Positions 61,910 through 64,000 of a stretch of DNA of 64,000 nucleotides are shown here, in pieces. How positions within the stretch are numbered: position 1 is the first letter of the stretch; every line of letters starts with the position of its first letter. Under the pieces are notes generated by a model, which did no database searches, was not told the DNA's origin, and was given only the letters and a program-made list of their open reading frames with translations. The stretch is from NCBI GenBank assembly GCA_964423835.1, contig CAYRGJ010000001.1, positions 124,001-188,000 on the forward strand, given 5' to 3'. The translations under genes and the position numbers were made by a program. This stretch comes from JAFGCL01 sp964423835 (GTDB lineage Bacteria > Chloroflexota > Dehalococcoidia > UBA2247 > RBG-13-53-26).

Positions 61910-62392
61910 CTATAGCCTCTGGGCCCGGGCCCGGCCGCGGGTGACGCCCTCCATGGCTTCCCACTCCGCCAGGTTGAGGTCGATTTCCTCTTTGAAACCC
62001 CAGCTCACCGCCAGGGTGTCGGCCATGTCTTCGCCGGTGGGGATGGTTTCGCTGTCGATCTTGTGGTCCAGGCGCAGCAGCAGGTGGGCAAATTCGTGGG
62101 CCACCTCTCCCAGGGTGGCCTTGTCGGAGAGCTTCTCTACCTCTCGCCGGAATACCATGATGTAGACCTGGTGGCGGTACTTCTTCTTGGTGTGGGGGGC
62201 GCAGGCCACGTCCAGGGGCCGGATGGTGCTGCTTCCGATGGCGCAGTCCACGATGCAGATCAGCTCCTGCCCGAATCTCTGGAACAGCTCGTCATCTATG
62301 CGGCTGGTGAAATCCGTGAGCGCCTTGTCCAGCTTCGGGCTCATGTTGGCGTCCAGTGACCAGTTGCCGACCTCGTACCATGCTTTATCCAT
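61910..62392 (-). CDS. Putative zinc metalloprotease, small
   Basis: 160 aa. The HExxH motif lies in GEVAHEFAHLLLRLDHKIDS, followed by EDMADTLAVSWGFKEEIDL, where Glu or Asp could be the third ligand. DVACAPHTKKKYRHQVYIMV precedes it. No signal peptide or membrane helix. Motif-based; no named family recognised. Convergent with the CBS gene, 16 bp away. Confidence 0.6.
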   Translation of the reverse strand: MDKAWYEVGNWSLDANMSPKLDKALTDFTSRIDDELFQRFGQELICIVDCAIGSSTIRPLDVACAPHTKKKYRHQVYIMVFRREVEKLSDKATLGEVAHEFAHLLLRLDHKIDSETIPTGEDMADTLAVSWGFKEEIDLNLAEWEAMEGVTRGRARAQRL

Positions 62393-62728
62393 TCAGAGCG
62401 TGCCCTCCAGTACAGGCTTTCCCGTGGGCCCATCGGGCTGGAATCAGTTTCAGAATTATATCACCACTCGCCACGGATGCAATAGCCAGCAGCTCGCCGC
62501 CCCACGAGTGCAGAGAGAAACCGGTGACAGCCGCGCCAAAGCCCCGCGCCATGGGTGATACGAATCTGTGAAGCCGGTGAGCGGCCCTGTGATCCGGCGG
62601 AGAGGGCATTCGGATAGACTCTTAGGCAAGGGGGAAGCGAGTCCACCCAGTTGCCAGAGCGCACTGGACGTCTGTGCGCAATCCCGGAGTGAATTCGCAT
62701 TCCTGACGCGGGTTGGGAAAGGAGAGAG
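62393..62728. other. 336-bp gap without a convincing gene
   Basis: Contains promoters or leaders for the divergent metalloprotease (minus) and coiled-coil (plus) genes. Several short GC-rich inverted repeats (for example gccgg/ccggc near 62573-62599) could fold into a structured leader. I compared it by eye with cobalamin and c-di-GMP riboswitches and found no match. A good SD (GGAAAGGAGAG) precedes 62729. Confidence 0.4.
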
Positions 62729-63049
62729 ATGGCTCTGGAATCACTTCTGGGCAAGATGGAGGAAGCCGCTGCCAGGATCAGGATGCTGGAGCGTGAGAAG
62801 AACGAAGCGTCCACCCGAATTCAGACTCTGGAACGGGAGGCCACGGAGCTGCGCAGCATTATCTCGCAGGCGGAGGCCAAGGCGGACGAGATGCTGAAGG
62901 GCGCCGCGGATGCCCCGAGGTCGGCCGCCCCGAAGGCCCTGTCCTTCGTGGCGCCGGGATCACGGGGGCTGGAAGAGCTGGTGGAGCCTTCGCCGGAGGA
63001 TCAGGAGGAGCTGAAGCGCCGCTTTCCGCATGCCTTCACCTCGGCCTAG
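62729..63049 (+). CDS. Small coiled-coil protein of unknown function
   Basis: 106 aa with a GGAAAGGAGAG SD. Residues about 5-57 form a heptad-rich coiled coil (KMEEAAARIRMLEREKNEAS); a Pro/Ala linker and a short C-terminal motif (DQEELKRRFPHAFTSA) follow. No family recognised. Its TAG stop overlaps the TAG stop of the convergent HAD gene through a shared CTAG. Confidence 0.65.
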   Translation: MALESLLGKMEEAAARIRMLEREKNEASTRIQTLEREATELRSIISQAEAKADEMLKGAADAPRSAAPKALSFVAPGSRGLEELVEPSPEDQEELKRRFPHAFTSA

Positions 63050-63693
63050 CCCGGGGGCTGTATCCGGGACATGAACTCCCGGAGGTCCCGGACGACGAAG
63101 TCGCCGCCGTCCCGGGCCGTTCTGTCCAGGTGGAAGGCCCGGATGCCCAGCCGGCTGGGTGCGGCGAAGTCGAAGAGCTGATGGTCTCCGACGTGGGCCA
63201 CCTCTTGGGGTGACACCGAGAGGGCGCGGCAGACCCGCGCGTACACCTCCGGGGTCTTCTTCACCTCTCCGAAGTCGGAGGTGCAGGAGAACAGGCGGAA
63301 GAAGTAGCGGTCCAGCCCGGCGGCCGCCAGCTCGATGTCCATGAAATCCCGCGAGGCGTTGGAGGTGACCACCAATCGGTGCCGGGCGCTCAGCTGCTCC
63401 AGGACCTCGCTGGCCTCCGGGTAGGGCGCCACTTCGCCCCGGTAGCTCATGAGCAGGCTGGTCCAGTCGCCGCCCAGCCCGAACCGGCGGAACCAGTACC
63501 GGATGTCGTACCAGTCGGTGCGTTGCTCTCCCACGCTGTCATACTCGCGGTGGACGATGTCCCGGGCCGCGTCCAGGGAGATCCCCCTGGTCCGGGCATA
63601 GAGGGCCGGCACGCCTTCGTGCCACACCAGGTCCACGAACCGGCCCTGGGTGATGGTGCCGTTCATGTCGAAGGAAATCGTGCTGATGGACAC
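63046..63693 (-). CDS. HAD-superfamily hydrolase
   Basis: 215 aa from a GTG at 63693 (VSISTISFDMNGTITQGRFV). Motif I is FDMNGT, with Asn in place of the second Asp, so general acid chemistry may be weakened or changed. Motif II RLVVTSNAS, motif III FGEVKKTPEVYARV, motif IV VAHVGDHQLFDFAAP. The cap is C1-type. It resembles haloacid dehalogenase-like phosphatases. Perfect TATAAT (63700-63705) lies 6 nt upstream of the GTG, so the transcript is probably leaderless. Confidence 0.85.
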   Translation of the reverse strand: MSISTISFDMNGTITQGRFVDLVWHEGVPALYARTRGISLDAARDIVHREYDSVGEQRTDWYDIRYWFRRFGLGGDWTSLLMSYRGEVAPYPEASEVLEQLSARHRLVVTSNASRDFMDIELAAAGLDRYFFRLFSCTSDFGEVKKTPEVYARVCRALSVSPQEVAHVGDHQLFDFAAPSRLGIRAFHLDRTARDGGDFVVRDLREFMSRIQPPG

Positions 63694-63699
63694 CCCATA

Positions 63700-63705
63700 A
63701 TTATA
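63700..63705 (-). promoter_or_regulatory. -10 box of the HAD gene, likely leaderless start
   Basis: TATAAT on the minus strand, with the predicted start at about 63693, the GTG itself. The -35 region (63723-63728, GGAACA) is weak. Confidence 0.4.
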
Positions 63706-63780
63706 GCCGGAACGGCCTCCGTTGTTCCCGGGTTGACGCTTCCCGGTGGCTGTGGGCCCGCATCCTGATGCCCGGTACTG

Positions 63781-63809
63781 TTGAAAAAGCGGCAGATGGC
63801 GTATACAAT
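63781..63809 (+). promoter_or_regulatory. Promoter of speD
   Basis: TTGAAA (63781-63786), 17-bp spacer, TACAAT (63804-63809). A leader of about 68 nt follows, containing an inverted repeat tcccatg/catggga (63832-63838 and 63846-63852). Confidence 0.6.
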
Positions 63810-63883
63810 TTTTAGGGGTGTCCGGTTCCGGTCCCATGGCGTTTACATGGGACTCTGGTATTCTGAACGAGGAGGGAAGGTGA

Positions 63884-64000
63884 TTGGATGCGCTAGGTAG
63901 ACATCTGCTGTTGGAGCTCCGAGAGTGCAACGTTGCGCTCCTGGATGACCTGGTGTACCTGGAGAACGCCCTGGTTTCTGCCGCAATAGAGTCTGGTGCT
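63884..64000 (+). CDS. speD: S-adenosylmethionine decarboxylase proenzyme, 5' part only
   Basis: 39 codons from a TTG at 63884 (AGGAGGG, 7-nt spacing) to the window end. LDALGRHLLLELRECNVALL, then DDLVYLENALVSAAIESGA, matches the N-terminus of bacterial SpeD, a pyruvoyl enzyme that makes decarboxylated SAM for spermidine. The self-cleavage Ser lies beyond the window. Confidence 0.9.
   Translation, partial: MDALGRHLLLELRECNVALLDDLVYLENALVSAAIESGA

Noticed and set aside
62393..62728. Possible cobalamin or c-di-GMP riboswitch
   Set aside because: Conserved core sequences of these classes could not be matched by eye, and the downstream coiled-coil gene gives no metabolic reason. Recorded as a gap.

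Overview
The window reads as a chromosomal segment of a GC-rich, probably anaerobic bacterium. My best guess is Chloroflexota, Dehalococcoidia-like. That rests on the gene families present (a double-cubane-type reductase with its activator, CoA transferase, acyl-CoA mutase with a separate B12 subunit, GH57 enzyme plus glucan phosphorylase) and not on any marker-gene comparison. Genes are dense. Several start with TTG or GTG behind strong Shine-Dalgarno (SD) sequences.

Layout. 1-2943 (minus): apgM, lysC and tyrA (truncated by the window start), next to a tRNA-Pro. 3164-7309 (minus): mazG, gyrA and a TPR protein. 7367-14658 (minus): a four-gene ABC importer with a DUF3798-type binding lipoprotein, preceded on the same strand by a double-cubane-type reductase and its ATP-driven activator, with a divergent LysR gene (14728-15630). 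15700-25201: a tautomerase, ribosomal protein bL25, a hydrolase, an FAD oxidoreductase plus polyferredoxin pair, nitroreductase, a lipoprotein, a CaiB-type CoA transferase and an M20 peptidase. 25436-30255: a glucan operon (glycosyltransferase, GH57 enzyme, phosphorylase). 31032-33909: serS and lysS. 34543-34944: a second c-subunit gene (atpE paralogue) with a 47-aa membrane peptide. 35406-36720: a universal stress protein and a GYD protein. 36942-44216: the ATP synthase operon. 44245-46383: khpA, rpsP, a VTT membrane protein and a YgjP-type metallopeptidase.

A 10.3-kb integrated element lies between 53-bp direct repeats (46567-46619 and 56829-56881) and uses tRNA-Arg(TCT) as its attachment site. 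It encodes an integrase with its own N-terminal HTH, a small excisionase-like HTH under a near-perfect promoter with an embedded operator, two XRE regulators, a replication module (RepO-like protein and DnaB helicase), and a cargo region. The cargo holds a HesB-like-domain protein, a membrane protein, a BglII-like restriction endonuclease with no visible methyltransferase, and a lipoprotein. No capsid, terminase or conjugation genes are visible.

Right of the element lie a HEAT-repeat protein, an acyl-CoA mutase whose specificity residues look like isobutyryl-CoA mutase, its B12 subunit, an orphan binding protein, a CBS protein, a putative metalloprotease, a coiled-coil protein, a HAD hydrolase and the start of speD.

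The most unusual signals are: (i) an extra domain resembling a biotinyl/lipoyl fold inside ATP synthase subunit a; (ii) duplicated pairs of c subunit plus tiny membrane peptide; (iii) the double-cubane reductase next to a dedicated importer; and (iv) the orphan endonuclease and unknown genes carried by the tRNA-integrated element.
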